From: Paenibacillus athensensis
GTDB taxonomy: Bacteria; Bacillota; Bacilli; Paenibacillales; NBRC-103111
Length of the DNA: 64,000 nt
Direction: 5' to 3'
Assembly: GCF_004514475.2 (NCBI RefSeq)
Contig: NZ_MYFO02000010.1
Span: 62,001-126,000 of the forward strand
Shown here one piece after another: positions 53,118 to 62,740 of this stretch (the stretch's first letter is position 1; every line of letters starts with the position of its first letter). A program made the translations under genes and the position numbers. The notes under the pieces are model-generated. The model was not told the origin of the DNA, did no database searches, and saw nothing but the letters and a program-made list of their open reading frames with translations.

Positions 53118-54149
53118 ATGAAGATAGCAACAAACCAACAACAAGCAGGAGGAGCGGTTCCAAGAGCCGGCTTCGCGCGGGTGCGGGGAGGGGTGGCTGC
53201 GCTGCTGGGTGTATGGCTTGTGCTGGCGGTCATGCTCAGCGGCTGCGGAAGCGCGGAGAGAGCCCAACTGGTTGAGGGCAAAATCAACATCGTCGCCAGT
53301 TTCTACCCGTTGTACGACTTTGCCCGCAACATCGGCGGCGAGCACGTCCATGCGATTAATCTCGTACCGGCCGGCGTGGAGCCGCACGACTGGTCGCCGA
53401 AAAGCCGCGACATGACCAATATGACTAAGGCGCAGCTATTCGTTTATCAAGGCGCGGGATTCGAAGGCTGGGTCGGCGATTTTCTGGACAGTTTGCCAAA
53501 AGATTCCCAACTGCAGGTGGTCGAGGCGGGCAAAAACGCTTCGCTGATCCGCACCGCTGACGAAGCCGGCAGCGAAACGGCTGAAACAGCCGACGGAACC
53601 GACGCGCATGACCACGACGAGTCACTGGAGTATGATCCGCATGCCTGGCTCAGCCCGGCCAATGCCCGGATCATGGCAGGCGCGATCAAGGATGCGCTGG
53701 TCAACGCCGACCCGGCGCATCAAGCCGATTACGAACGCAACTATGCGGCGTACAGCGCCAAGCTGGGCGAGTTGGATACGCGCTTTCGCCAGCAGCTCGC
53801 AGCGTTGCCCAAGAAGGAAATCGCCGTCTCGCATCAGGCGTTTGCGTATTTGTGCCGCGATTACGGTTTGACGCAAATGCCGATTATGGGCTTATCCCCC
53901 GACGCCGAGCCGACCGCACGCGACATTCAGCGGATGAATGCATTCATTAAAGCGCATGACGTGCAATATATATTTTTTGAGGAGCTTGTTTCCGATAAGC
54001 TGGCCAAGACGCTGGCGAAGGACGCGGGCGTCGGCACGATGGTGCTCAGTCCGGTGGAAGGGCTGACCGAAGAGGAGCAGGCAGCGGGCGACGATTATAT
54101 TTCCGTGATGGACCGGAATTTGAAAAATCTCATGAAAGCTTTACAATAG
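53118..54149 (+). CDS. znuA: Zinc ABC transporter substrate-binding lipoprotein (ZnuA/AdcA-like)
   Basis: 343 aa. A basic N-terminus, signal segment and lipobox MLSGCG precede a cluster A-I fold: IVASFYPLYDFARNIGGEHV, VEPHDWSPKSRDM (metal His), DPHAWLSPANARIM (His), the EIAVSHQAFAYLCRDYG segment (His) and the C-terminal FFEELVSDKLAK. A His/Asp loop (DAHDHDES, about residue 165) fits zinc capture. First gene of a znuA-znuC-znuB-ccdA operon. Confidence 0.92.
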   Translation: MKIATNQQQAGGAVPRAGFARVRGGVAALLGVWLVLAVMLSGCGSAERAQLVEGKINIVASFYPLYDFARNIGGEHVHAINLVPAGVEPHDWSPKSRDMTNMTKAQLFVYQGAGFEGWVGDFLDSLPKDSQLQVVEAGKNASLIRTADEAGSETAETADGTDAHDHDESLEYDPHAWLSPANARIMAGAIKDALVNADPAHQADYERNYAAYSAKLGELDTRFRQQLAALPKKEIAVSHQAFAYLCRDYGLTQMPIMGLSPDAEPTARDIQRMNAFIKAHDVQYIFFEELVSDKLAKTLAKDAGVGTMVLSPVEGLTEEEQAAGDDYISVMDRNLKNLMKALQ

Positions 54150-54193
54150 AAACAGGAACGTTAATTTTGCAAGATACGATAGGGGCAACCGCT

Positions 54194-54970
54194 ATGGAAA
54201 CCACAAACGCCCAGTGCCATCGCAGCATCGTGTCGATGGACGGCATTTCCTTTGGATACGAGCATAAGAAGGTCGTCGACAACCTGCATTTCGAGGTGCT
54301 GGAACGCGACTTTGTCGGCTTGATCGGCGTCAACGGCGCGGGCAAAACGACGCTGCTGAAAATGCTGGTCGGGCTGCTCAAGCCGACACAAGGCGAGATT
54401 CGCCTGTTTGACGAGCCAATCGGCCAGTTCAAGGACTGGCAGCGGATCGGTTACGTGCCACAAAAAAACGCCTTCAACCCGCTGTTTCCCGCTACCGTGC
54501 GGGAAATTGTCATGTCCGGCCTGTATACGAACAAGCGGATTTATAAGCGGCTGACGAAGGCCGATCTCAAAAAAGCCGACGATGCGCTCTTGGCGCTTGG
54601 CATCGAGGATTTGGCCGACCGCCGCATCGGCCGGCTGTCCGGCGGGCAGCAGCAGCGCGCGTTTCTGGCGCGTGCGCTCGTGAACAACCCCGAGCTGCTC
54701 ATTCTGGACGAGCCTACCGTCGGCATCGACGCCCAGACGCAGGCGGGCTTTTTCCATATGATCCAGCACATGCACCGACACCATCATATTACGTTTATTA
54801 TGGTGTCGCACGACATGGACATGATGCATGCCTATCTCGGCTCCGAGCCGCAGATGACCAGCGGCGGCTTGAAGTTTTACGTCAAGCATACGCACGATCC
54901 CGAAGACTGCCGGGAAACGAATTTGACGCATTCGATCGGGCAGCTTCGCGAAATGATCGGCGTGCAATAA
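54194..54970 (+). CDS. znuC: Zinc ABC transporter ATPase (ZnuC-like)
   Basis: 258 aa. Walker A GVNGAGKTT, Q-loop VPQKNAFNPLFPATV, signature LSGGQQQR, Walker B LLILDEP, H-loop VSHDMDMM. The C-terminal tail has several His. Start taken as ATG 54194 behind AGGGG; a TTG at 54167 would add 9 residues. Confidence 0.92.
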   Translation: METTNAQCHRSIVSMDGISFGYEHKKVVDNLHFEVLERDFVGLIGVNGAGKTTLLKMLVGLLKPTQGEIRLFDEPIGQFKDWQRIGYVPQKNAFNPLFPATVREIVMSGLYTNKRIYKRLTKADLKKADDALLALGIEDLADRRIGRLSGGQQQRAFLARALVNNPELLILDEPTVGIDAQTQAGFFHMIQHMHRHHHITFIMVSHDMDMMHAYLGSEPQMTSGGLKFYVKHTHDPEDCRETNLTHSIGQLREMIGVQ

Positions 54971-54982
54971 GGAGCGAACGTT

Positions 54983-55786
54983 GTGGATATATTTGCGGAA
55001 TATTTTTTTCAGCGGGCGCTGCTCGGCGGCATTCTCATTGCGCTGACGGCTCCGCTGATGGGCATTTTTCTCGTGCTGCGGCGGTTATCGATGATCGGCG
55101 ATACGCTGGCGCACGTCTCGATTGCGGGCGTGGCGCTCGGCTTTTTGCTGAATGTGTATCCGATTGGCGTCGGGCTGGTGTTTGCGCTGCTGGCGTCGTT
55201 TGGCATTGAATGGCTGCGCAGCGCGTACAAGACGTATGCGGAGCTGTCGATTGCGATTATTATGTCCGGCGGCGTGGCGCTCGCTACGCTTTTGTTTACA
55301 CTGGGCAAAGGCTTTAACATCAACGTGATGAGCTATTTTTTCGGCAGTATTTATACGCTGGACAGCACCGATTTATGGGTTGTGTTTGGTGTATGCGTGC
55401 TGGTGGTCGCTGTGATCGCCGTGCATTTTAAAGAGCTGTTTCTGATGTTTTTTGATGAAGACGCAGCGAGCGTCAGCGGTTTGCCTTTGCGTTTTTATAA
55501 CATTATGATTACGATGCTGACGGCGCTCGTTATTTCCGTGTCGATCAAAATTGTCGGCGCTTTGCTCGTCTCCGCACTGCTGACGATTCCGGTTGCTTGC
55601 AGCCTGCTGATTGCCCGCAGCTTCAAGCATTCCGTATTTTGGGCGGTGGTGTTCTCGGAAATTTCCGTCATCGGCGGCCTTGTTGCGGCCGGAGTCTGGG
55701 ATTTGGCGCCGGGGGCGACCGTCGTGCTAACGTTGATTGCCCTGCTGGCCGTCATTATGATCGTGAAAAGAGGCTTGAAAGCATGA
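54983..55786 (+). CDS. znuB: Zinc ABC transporter permease (ZnuB-like)
   Basis: 267 aa, about eight membrane helices of the ABC-3 family: PLMGIFLVLRRLSMIGDTLAHVSIAGVALGFL and LALVISVSIKIVGALLVSALLTIP-type segments. GTG at 54983 follows GGAGCG; its stop overlaps the ccdA start (ATGA). Confidence 0.92.
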   Translation: MDIFAEYFFQRALLGGILIALTAPLMGIFLVLRRLSMIGDTLAHVSIAGVALGFLLNVYPIGVGLVFALLASFGIEWLRSAYKTYAELSIAIIMSGGVALATLLFTLGKGFNINVMSYFFGSIYTLDSTDLWVVFGVCVLVVAVIAVHFKELFLMFFDEDAASVSGLPLRFYNIMITMLTALVISVSIKIVGALLVSALLTIPVACSLLIARSFKHSVFWAVVFSEISVIGGLVAAGVWDLAPGATVVLTLIALLAVIMIVKRGLKA

Positions 55787-56487
55787 ACATCTGGATTGCC
55801 CTGTGGGCCGGTATCGCTTCTTTTATTTCGCCCTGCTGCTTGCCCTTGTATCCTTCCTATCTGTCGTACATTTCGGGCATCTCCGTCAGCGAGCTGAAAT
55901 CCGGTCAGACGACGGCTGCGGCGCGCCGGCAGACGATGCTGCATACGTTAAGCTTTATCGTCGGATTTTCGATCATTTTTTATGCGCTGGGGTTGACTGC
56001 GGGTTTTCTCGGCAATTTTTTCCTTGATTATCGCGGCTTGATCCGCCAGCTTGCAGCGATTCTGATTTTCATTATGGGCTTGTTCCTGCTCGGGATTTTT
56101 CAGCCGCAATGGCTGATGCGTGAGCGCAAGCTGCAATTGAAATGGCGTCCGGCGGGCTACATCGGATCGGTGCTGATCGGCATGGGCTTTGCGGCCGGCT
56201 GGTCGCCGTGCATCGGACCGATTCTTTCGGCCATTCTGGCCCTCGCCACGACGGAGCCGGGGACGTGGTTCCAACTGACGACCGCCTATTCGCTGGGCTT
56301 CGCGATTCCGTTTTTCGTCCTGTCGTTTTTCATCGGCTCGACGAAATGGATTTTGCGTTATTCCAACATCATTATGAAAATCGGCGGCGCTTTGATGGTG
56401 CTGATTGCGATTCTGCTGTATTCCGGCAAAATGACGCAAATTACGCTGTGGCTGAACGGCGTAACGCCCGATTGGCTAAAATTTTAG
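55783..56487 (+). CDS. ccdA: Cytochrome c biogenesis protein CcdA-like thiol transporter
   Basis: 234 aa, six hydrophobic segments. Two redox Cys regions: ISPCCLPLYPSYLSYISG and GWSPCIGPILSAILALA. The family passes reducing equivalents across the membrane for cytochrome c maturation or spore coat assembly. Its translational coupling to znuB is unusual and suggests a link between zinc uptake and extracytoplasmic thiol chemistry (inference). Confidence 0.9.
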   Translation: MNIWIALWAGIASFISPCCLPLYPSYLSYISGISVSELKSGQTTAAARRQTMLHTLSFIVGFSIIFYALGLTAGFLGNFFLDYRGLIRQLAAILIFIMGLFLLGIFQPQWLMRERKLQLKWRPAGYIGSVLIGMGFAAGWSPCIGPILSAILALATTEPGTWFQLTTAYSLGFAIPFFVLSFFIGSTKWILRYSNIIMKIGGALMVLIAILLYSGKMTQITLWLNGVTPDWLKF

Positions 56488-56533
56488 CGCCCGGCTGACC
56501 CGCGGCGCTTTTTTCTTTTCGATACATGGTGGC

Positions 56534-57595
56534 TCATGTAAAATATTCGATTTTCGCATCCGGGAATTTGTCAAAAATCCGTTCCGTAATAAACTCGCGC
56601 AGCGCGTTCGCCTGCTCGTCGGGATAGACGTATTTGCCTTGGCCCCAGCGGCCCCATTTGTACTTGCGTTTTTCCTCGTCCATTTCCAGCTTGGTTTTCG
56701 GGTAACGCTTCTGGATGACGTTTTTCGCCGTTTTTGTAAAGCGGTGCTGAATCATTTCGAAGGTCAGATCGGTGGTCGCCTCCGGCGGCAGCGAAGCGTA
56801 CAGCTTGTCCAACAGCTCGGCGTAGCCTTGCTCCCAGCCTTCATGCCAGATGATCGGAGCAATGATGAAGCCCAGTGGGTAACCGGCCCGCGCGACTTTC
56901 CCCGCCGCCGCAATGCGTTCCTCGAAGCGCGAGGTGCCCGGCTCAAAATGCTTGATCACATAATCGGCGTTGACGCTGAAACGGAACCGGGTATGCTTGT
57001 TGTGCTTGGCGTCGAGCAGGGAGTCGACGTGATGGTATTTGGTGACAAAGCGAAGCCGGCCGAGCGGCTGCGTCCCCATAAATTCGATCAGCTCGCGCAA
57101 CGAGCCGGAAATGTGCTCCAGTCCGACGGGATCGGACGTACATGCCGCTTCGAAGCGGGTAATCTCCGGCGCGCGTTCCTCGATATATTGCTTGGCAGCG
57201 CCGATAATATCGTCCGTGTTGACATAGACGCGGATATAGGGCTTGGCGCCAAGCGTGGTTTGCAGGTAGCAGTAATGACAGTGGCCCATGCAGCCCGTGG
57301 CGATCGGGATCGCATATTCGGCCGACGGCTTGGACGTATCGAACTTCAAGGTTTTGCGTATGCCGACGACGAGCGTGCGTTTGGCGATCCGGTATTTCTC
57401 CAGCTCCGATTCGCCGGGCAAATCGCGAATTTGATTGTGCGATGTGGTCATGTGAATGTCGAGCTTTTGCTCGCGGGCCCATTCGAGAATACGCTGCCCC
57501 TTGGGATAATTCAGCGCATCCGGTTCAAAATAAACCAGCTCCGGCACAAACACCAGGGTGCTTGGCGCGGCTGGCGTCAATAGCTGTGTGGACAT
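56534..57595 (-). CDS. splB: Spore photoproduct lyase
   Basis: 353 aa radical SAM enzyme: CMGHCHYC (Cys102, 106, 109) binds the [4Fe-4S] cluster, and CTSDPVG contains the conserved H-donor Cys. It repairs UV thymine dimers of the spore type during germination. ATG 57595 follows AAAGGAG. Strong marker of a sporulating organism. Confidence 0.95.
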   Translation of the reverse strand: MSTQLLTPAAPSTLVFVPELVYFEPDALNYPKGQRILEWAREQKLDIHMTTSHNQIRDLPGESELEKYRIAKRTLVVGIRKTLKFDTSKPSAEYAIPIATGCMGHCHYCYLQTTLGAKPYIRVYVNTDDIIGAAKQYIEERAPEITRFEAACTSDPVGLEHISGSLRELIEFMGTQPLGRLRFVTKYHHVDSLLDAKHNKHTRFRFSVNADYVIKHFEPGTSRFEERIAAAGKVARAGYPLGFIIAPIIWHEGWEQGYAELLDKLYASLPPEATTDLTFEMIQHRFTKTAKNVIQKRYPKTKLEMDEEKRKYKWGRWGQGKYVYPDEQANALREFITERIFDKFPDAKIEYFT

Positions 57596-57782
57596 CGGGC
57601 GGGCTCCTTTCGTCATGCGTCTGGAAGTGACGGTTTCCCGCTTAGTGTGCGCTGCGCCGCGCACGGCGAGCCGTGGCAATTATACACTTTGCCGGACAAG
57701 TCATTTGACCGCGTCCGTGCTAATGGATTATGATAGTAAGGATATATGGTGGAATAAAGGCTGGCAGGGGGACTTGACGAAC

Positions 57783-58211
57783 ATGGCTGCTACTCCTAGC
57801 ATGGAGGATTATTTAGAGAGAATTTACAAGCTCATTGACGAGAAGGGCTATGCCCGCGTCTCCGACATTGCTGAAGGGCTTGAGGTACACCCCTCGTCCG
57901 TAACGAAAATGATTCAGAAGCTCGATAAGGACAACTATTTGATTTATGAAAAATATCGCGGGCTGATGCTCACCTCCAAAGGGAAGAAAATGGGCAAGCG
58001 TCTGGTAGACCGTCACCAGCTGCTGGAGGATTTTCTGAACATCATCGGTGTGCAAGCCGATAATATTTACAAGGACGTCGAGGGCATTGAGCATCACTTG
58101 AGCTGGGATTCCATCACCTGCATCGAGACGTTGCTCGAATATTTCCGCCGCGACGGCCAGCGGTTGGAGAATTTGCAGCAGCTGCGCCGGGAGTTGGATG
58201 CGGACAGCTAA
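57783..58211 (+). CDS. mntR: Manganese transport regulator MntR (DtxR family)
   Basis: 142 aa. [44 protein letters not shown] is the N-terminal wHTH with the metal-site Asp8 region; [21 protein letters not shown] carries further metal ligands. It represses manganese uptake when Mn is high. ATG 57783, 15 nt after GGGGG; no Mn transporter adjoins. Confidence 0.93.
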   Translation: MAATPSMEDYLERIYKLIDEKGYARVSDIAEGLEVHPSSVTKMIQKLDKDNYLIYEKYRGLMLTSKGKKMGKRLVDRHQLLEDFLNIIGVQADNIYKDVEGIEHHLSWDSITCIETLLEYFRRDGQRLENLQQLRRELDADS

Positions 58212-58247
58212 GTCTGCCGTCATCTTGAGAACTGAATAGGGAAGTTG

Positions 58248-58271
58248 AAAACCTGCGCAAGCAGGTTTTTT
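58248..58271 (+). terminator. Terminator after mntR
   Basis: AAAACCTGC-gcaa-GCAGGTTTT with continuing T-run. Confidence 0.85.
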
Positions 58272-58568
58272 GCTGTTTATCAGCTGGGGCTGGGCGGCGG
58301 ATAAATACGCAGTTGCTGAACGGTTTAACGGTGTGATAGGGTAAGAGAGTAGTCCTGCGCGAACCCCAAGCGCACATGAAAATCCCGGGAGGTTCGCGCA
58401 AATGCTGCGGAAGCGGTGAAACGCTTGTCCCGCAAGGGATCATGCGATTGCAGGACGCTCGGAGCGAGAGTTTCGGGCGCGTGATGACCTGTCAAACGGC
58501 CCCTCATTGAGAGGTTCGCGCAAATGTCCTTACAAACCCTTGCTGGACAAGGGTTTGTAAGGGGTGCT
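58272..58568 (+). promoter_or_regulatory. CRISPR leader with hairpin and repeated motifs
   Basis: This 297-nt non-coding stretch precedes the first repeat. A 15-bp perfect inverted repeat (CCTTACAAACCCTTG at 58528-58542 and its complement at 58548-58562, 5-nt loop) ends 6 nt before it. GAGGTTCGCGCAAATG occurs twice as an exact 16-nt direct repeat (58389-58404, 58511-58526), and its inverse TGCGCGAACC at 58356-58365. The terminal degenerate repeat at the other end supports leader placement here. Confidence 0.7.
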
Positions 58569-59601
58569 GTCGCTCCCCGTGCGGGAGCGTGGATTGAAAC
58601 TGCGCCGATGAGAGAAAACTATCGGCAGCACTTGGGGTCGCTCCCCGTGCGGGAGCGTGGATTGAAACCGTAAGGTTTTGCGTCGTTACCGAACCGTTGA
58701 AGTCGCTCCCCGTGCGGGAGCGTGGATTGAAACATGAACGTACGGTAGTTGGTTAAAGGAGTCATCCAGTCGCTCCCCGTGCGGGAGCGTGGATTGAAAC
58801 GGGTTACAATCTGTAGGGTAACAGGTAATTCATGGTCGCTCCCCGTGCGGGAGCGTGGATTGAAACAATAATTTTGACGGTTTTGTCCCCATTGCTAAGC
58901 AGTCGCTCCCCGTGCGGGAGCGTGGATTGAAACTTGTTCGTGTATAATGGGATTCTATCCGTTGCGGGATTCGTCGCTCCCCGTGCGGGAGCGTGGATTG
59001 AAACCCCTTGACATTTTGAGTTGATTATGCATTGCGAACCGTCGCTCCCCGTGCGGGAGCGTGGATTGAAACCACGTGAAACATTTTATTTATGGGCAAA
59101 AAGATGAGTCGCTCCCCGTGCGGGAGCGTGGATTGAAACTTAGCGAGCTGTTGCGATGATTTGTCAATCGTGACGTCGCTCCCCGTGCGGGAGCGTGGAT
59201 TGAAACATCGATCTGGACCGCATGACATCCGGCTTCCAGCGTCGCTCCCCGTGCGGGAGCGTGGATTGAAACATCGAAGATCAAACGGTGTTCAAAGGAA
59301 CTGCGGTCGCTCCCCGTGCGGGAGCGTGGATTGAAACACCTGTAGAATATGACCACGCCGCCCATCTTGGCGTCGCTCCCCGTGCGGGAGCGTGGATTGA
59401 AACAGCGCATATCCGTCTGTAAAATAAATGCGCACATGTCGCTCCCCGTGCGGGAGCGTGGATTGAAACGTCCCTATCGACGTAATACGATGTGCTTTCT
59501 TTTGTCGCTCCCCGTGCGGGAGCGTGGATTGAAACAAAAACGATGCAGATATTCAGCGATTCATTAATTATCGCTTCCCACGCGGGAGCATGGATTGACC
59601 T
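58569..59601 (+). CRISPR. CRISPR array, type I-C repeat class, 15 intact repeats and one degenerate
   Basis: The 32-nt repeat starts GTCGCTCCCC, contains the palindromic CTCCCCGTGCGGGAG and ends GCGTGGATTGAAAC, matching the I-C repeat family. Fifteen identical copies begin at 58569, 58637, 58702, 58769, 58835, 58902, 58973, 59041, 59108, 59175, 59241, 59306, 59372, 59438 and 59504. A degenerate copy (59570-59601, several changes) ends the array. The 15 spacers are 33-36 nt except the sixth, 39 nt (58934-58972). No cas gene is present anywhere in the window. Confidence 0.98.
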
Positions 59602-59821
59602 TGCCCCGAGTGGAAGCTGGAGCGACACGTACACGCGCTGGCGTTTTTTACTATGTCGGTATCCAGTGTGAGCCTAGTCGTCAAGATTTTTATACTATCT
59701 AATCTAGCACTTATTTGGTTGGTGCAATTTGTATTTCAATTTACTTTTTTCTTTTTAATGTAATTTAATGAAAAAAGGAATGTGGAGGCGGGAATTATTA
59801 GTGAATTCATCAAGTTGTTAG
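59602..59821. other. AT-rich gap after the CRISPR array
   Basis: AT-rich sequence with T-runs, clearly unlike the GC-rich genome around it. No supported gene. A frame through GTG at about 59781 (VEAGIISEFIKLLDGKWGQ) overlaps the start of the next ORF in a different frame, which may indicate a broken gene. Confidence 0.4.
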
Positions 59822-60247
59822 ATGGAAAATGGGGCCAGAGCAGATGGCAAACCAATTTCAGATTCGGACATTCCCCAATTAATCGAACTATCGAAAAGAA
59901 AGGCTATAGAAAAAGAAAGCAACAGCACAAACCCTAAATTCCATAGTACTAAGCAGGAACAAGAATCCAAGTTTCACTTTTCTCAAAAGTATAATCGAGA
60001 GGTCAGTTTTTATAATGATGCAATTTATTTAGAAACCAGTAGAACCAAAAAATTAAAGAACAATCAAGAGAAATTAGAACAATGCAGGAAAGCAGTTCAA
60101 ATTTACGATGAATTCAAATCCTTTTGCTACAGTAAAGGATTGTATGGACAACTTTACTTTGATAATATGTGGGAGCATTGCCATAACTCCAAACAAGAAT
60201 GTTACAAGTTTTATCCAGGCAACAAGGAAGCAACTGGATCAGCTTGA
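59822..60247 (+). CDS. Unidentified AT-rich ORF, 141 aa
   Basis: Hydrophilic Lys/Asn/Gln/Glu-rich protein with a helical central part (SRTKKLKNNQEKLEQCRKAVQ) and an aromatic/Cys-rich end (LYFDNMWEHCHNSKQECYKF). No homology recognised. A stop codon directly precedes the ATG and no ribosome binding site is visible, so it may be a fragment. Base composition is foreign relative to neighbours, suggesting transfer. Confidence 0.4.
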   Translation: MENGARADGKPISDSDIPQLIELSKRKAIEKESNSTNPKFHSTKQEQESKFHFSQKYNREVSFYNDAIYLETSRTKKLKNNQEKLEQCRKAVQIYDEFKSFCYSKGLYGQLYFDNMWEHCHNSKQECYKFYPGNKEATGSA

Positions 60248-60404
60248 AAATAAAAAGACGTAAATGGAAACTTCACACAGTTGAAACGAAACTTACTGAT
60301 CTCTCCCACAAACCCGACATACGTACAATCCCTTCCCGCATACATAACAAGGGAGCCCAAAAGGGGCGCTGCCAGATGACGGCTTCGGCGGGGAGAGTGG
60401 AGCG

Positions 60405-61376
60405 ATGAAAATTAACGGCGTCTTTGAGGGCGGTGGGGTGAAGGGCATTGCGCTGGCCGGAGCGGTAAGCGCGGCGGAAGCGAAGGGATATACGTTTCAT
60501 CAAGTAGCGGGGACGAGCGCAGGGGCGATCGTGGCCGCTTTTTTGGCTGCGGGCTATAGCGGTACAGAGCTGAAGACGCTGATCATGCAGATGCCATTCA
60601 CCTCGTTTCTACAGCGCGCGCCGATTTTCAACACGCGGATTATTGGCCCGGCAGCGCGGCTGTGGCTCAAGAAAGGGCTGTATTCCGGCGAAGCGCTGGA
60701 GCATTGGGTGCAGCAAAAGCTGCTGCTTAAAGGCGTGCGCACTTTCGCCGATCTGAAGCTGAATCAGCTGCGCATTATCGCTTCTGATATCTCGCAGGGC
60801 AAGCTGCTCGTGCTGCCTGACGACATTGCGCAATACGGCATTGATCCGCTCAAGCTGTCGGTAGCCAAAGCGGTGCGGATGAGCACGAGCATTCCGTATT
60901 TTTTCGATCCCGTGATGATTCGCAAAGCGCCGATAGGCGCAGAAAAAGGCCCCGGCAAGCCGGAGCCCTTCAAGCAGCAATTCGTCTATATCGTCGACGG
61001 AGGATTGCTGAGCAACTTTCCTTTATGGGTGTTTGACCGCGAAACATACGTTGAACGCGTTCCCGTCGTCGGTTTTCAGCTCGTTGGCAAAAGCACGAAT
61101 GCCATGCACGTAATCAACGGGCCGATTTCGATGTTCCAGGCATTGTTTGAGACGATGCTCAGCGCCCACGACGAACGTTACATCGAGCAGCAGAACCGCT
61201 TTCGGACGGTGAAAATTCCAACGTTAGGCGTGCGCAATACCGATTTCAATTTGTCGGAAGAAACCAGTCTGGCGCTGTACGAGTCGGGCTATGCCGCTTC
61301 CGATTACTACTTTCAGAAGTGGTCGCGCGAAATGTACGAAAAGCAGTATGAAAAATACGTGCTGCGCAGACCGTAG
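60405..61376 (+). CDS. Patatin-like phospholipase family protein
   Basis: 323 aa. Oxyanion loop FEGGGVKGIALAGAV, nucleophile elbow GTSAG with Ser38, and catalytic Asp198 in VDGGLLSNFPLWVF. Acyl-ester hydrolase, soluble. ATG at 60405 follows GGGGAG. It lies beside the CRISPR/AT-rich patch but is GC-rich like the host genome. Confidence 0.92.
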   Translation: MKINGVFEGGGVKGIALAGAVSAAEAKGYTFHQVAGTSAGAIVAAFLAAGYSGTELKTLIMQMPFTSFLQRAPIFNTRIIGPAARLWLKKGLYSGEALEHWVQQKLLLKGVRTFADLKLNQLRIIASDISQGKLLVLPDDIAQYGIDPLKLSVAKAVRMSTSIPYFFDPVMIRKAPIGAEKGPGKPEPFKQQFVYIVDGGLLSNFPLWVFDRETYVERVPVVGFQLVGKSTNAMHVINGPISMFQALFETMLSAHDERYIEQQNRFRTVKIPTLGVRNTDFNLSEETSLALYESGYAASDYYFQKWSREMYEKQYEKYVLRRP

Positions 61377-61377
61377 C

Positions 61378-61644
61378 TTAATGATATTTCGGGAAATCGT
61401 CCGGATCGTTGCCCTTGTTGCCGTTGATGACCCGGAACTTGCCATTTTTGCGCCGGCGCTTATCGCCAGGGGAGCTTCCCTTGAACAGCGAGCTGAGCTG
61501 CCAGCGGTTCGGCGGATATTTGTACAGCAGGTAAATCAAGCCTAGCACAAGAATCGGGATGAATATCGTGGCCCAACTGCGCAGCAACCCAATGATCATC
61601 AGGGCAAAAATGACGTAGCTGATCCCATTCATTCGCTTTCTCAT
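61378..61644 (-). CDS. Small membrane protein with basic tail, 88 aa
   Basis: Two hydrophobic segments (YVIFALMIIGLL and IFIPILVLGLIYLLYKY) followed by a Lys/Arg/Gly-rich cytoplasmic tail. The start overlaps the yqhQ stop by 4 nt, so it is translationally coupled. Unnamed partner of yqhQ in this lineage. Confidence 0.75.
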   Translation of the reverse strand: MRKRMNGISYVIFALMIIGLLRSWATIFIPILVLGLIYLLYKYPPNRWQLSSLFKGSSPGDKRRRKNGKFRVINGNKGNDPDDFPKYH

Positions 61645-62585
61645 GCGCGTCCCTCCATAATTCGTTGTTCGGCCTCCCGCATCCGGTTGAAGGAAGCAAT
61701 GGATACTTCAACCTGTTCGTCGAAAGGCTCCTTGGTCGTCAGCTTTTGCAGCCACAAGCCGGGATAACCGAGATAACGCAGCACCGGCACCTCGCGGAGC
61801 GAGTTGGTAAATCGCAATACCTCGTAAGAAACGCCGATGACGACCGGCAGCAGGATCAAGCGCTGCACGACCCGCTCCAGCAAATTGTCATAATGCAGGA
61901 ACGAATAAATCACGACGCCGATAATGACGGTAAAGACGATAAAGCTGCTGCCGCAGCGGTAATGCAGCGTGTTGAACTTTTGTACGTTCGGCACGGTCAG
62001 CTCGACGCCCGCTTCATAAGCGCTGATCACTTTATGCTCGGCGCCGTGGTATTGAAAAAGGCGTTTGATCATCGGCGTCAGCGAGATGAAGTAGATGTAG
62101 CCGACGAGCAAAATAATTTTGATCAGGCCCTCTATCAGATTATGAAGAATTTGATTGCTGAATGCATTTTTGAACAGAAATTGCTCAATAACCGCCGGGA
62201 CAAGCGTAAACACGAATTTACCGAACAAAAACGACAGCACGCCGACCACCGCCACGCCAAGCAGCATCGAAATATTGCCGATCAGCCCTGGCTTCTCGTC
62301 TTTCGCCGCGCCTTCCGCGCCGTCTTCCTCCTGATCGGCAAACGCTTCCGCCGAAAAGTTCAAATGCTGCGCGCCTTTGGCGCTCGATTCGATAATGCCG
62401 ACGATGCCGCGCACGAACGGAATTTTTTTCAATGCCTGGACCCACGGTATATCTTTTCTCGGCACCTCCAGAAAATCCAGAGATCCGTCTTTTTTGCGAA
62501 CGGCCGTAACGTGTACATTCCTTCCCGCAAACATGACGCCCTCGATCACGGCTTGTCCGCCGTAAATGCTGTTTTGCTCCGACAC
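61641..62585 (-). CDS. yqhQ: DUF1385 family membrane protein YqhQ
   Basis: 314 aa. SIYGGQAVIEGVMFAGRNVHVTAVR, the central YHGAEHKVISAYE and RCGSSFIVFTVIIGVVIY motifs and about four membrane segments define the family. Function is unproven. GTG at 62585 follows AAGGTGG. Confidence 0.9.
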   Translation of the reverse strand: MSEQNSIYGGQAVIEGVMFAGRNVHVTAVRKKDGSLDFLEVPRKDIPWVQALKKIPFVRGIVGIIESSAKGAQHLNFSAEAFADQEEDGAEGAAKDEKPGLIGNISMLLGVAVVGVLSFLFGKFVFTLVPAVIEQFLFKNAFSNQILHNLIEGLIKIILLVGYIYFISLTPMIKRLFQYHGAEHKVISAYEAGVELTVPNVQKFNTLHYRCGSSFIVFTVIIGVVIYSFLHYDNLLERVVQRLILLPVVIGVSYEVLRFTNSLREVPVLRYLGYPGLWLQKLTTKEPFDEQVEVSIASFNRMREAEQRIMEGRA

Positions 62586-62740
62586 AAATCCACCTTCTTC
62601 ACATAAGTACTGTTCGATGAACAACGTTTCTCTATATATTGTAACGGATTCGCGGGTTGAATGCTACCGATAGCCGCAGAACATACTATTCCTGTTAAGG
62701 AAACAGCAAGCAGTCTGCGTAGAGAAAGGATAGCGATGCC

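Noticed and set aside
59025-59634. Overlapping ORFs across the CRISPR repeats
   Set aside because: They result from the stop-free repeat unit and are not genes.
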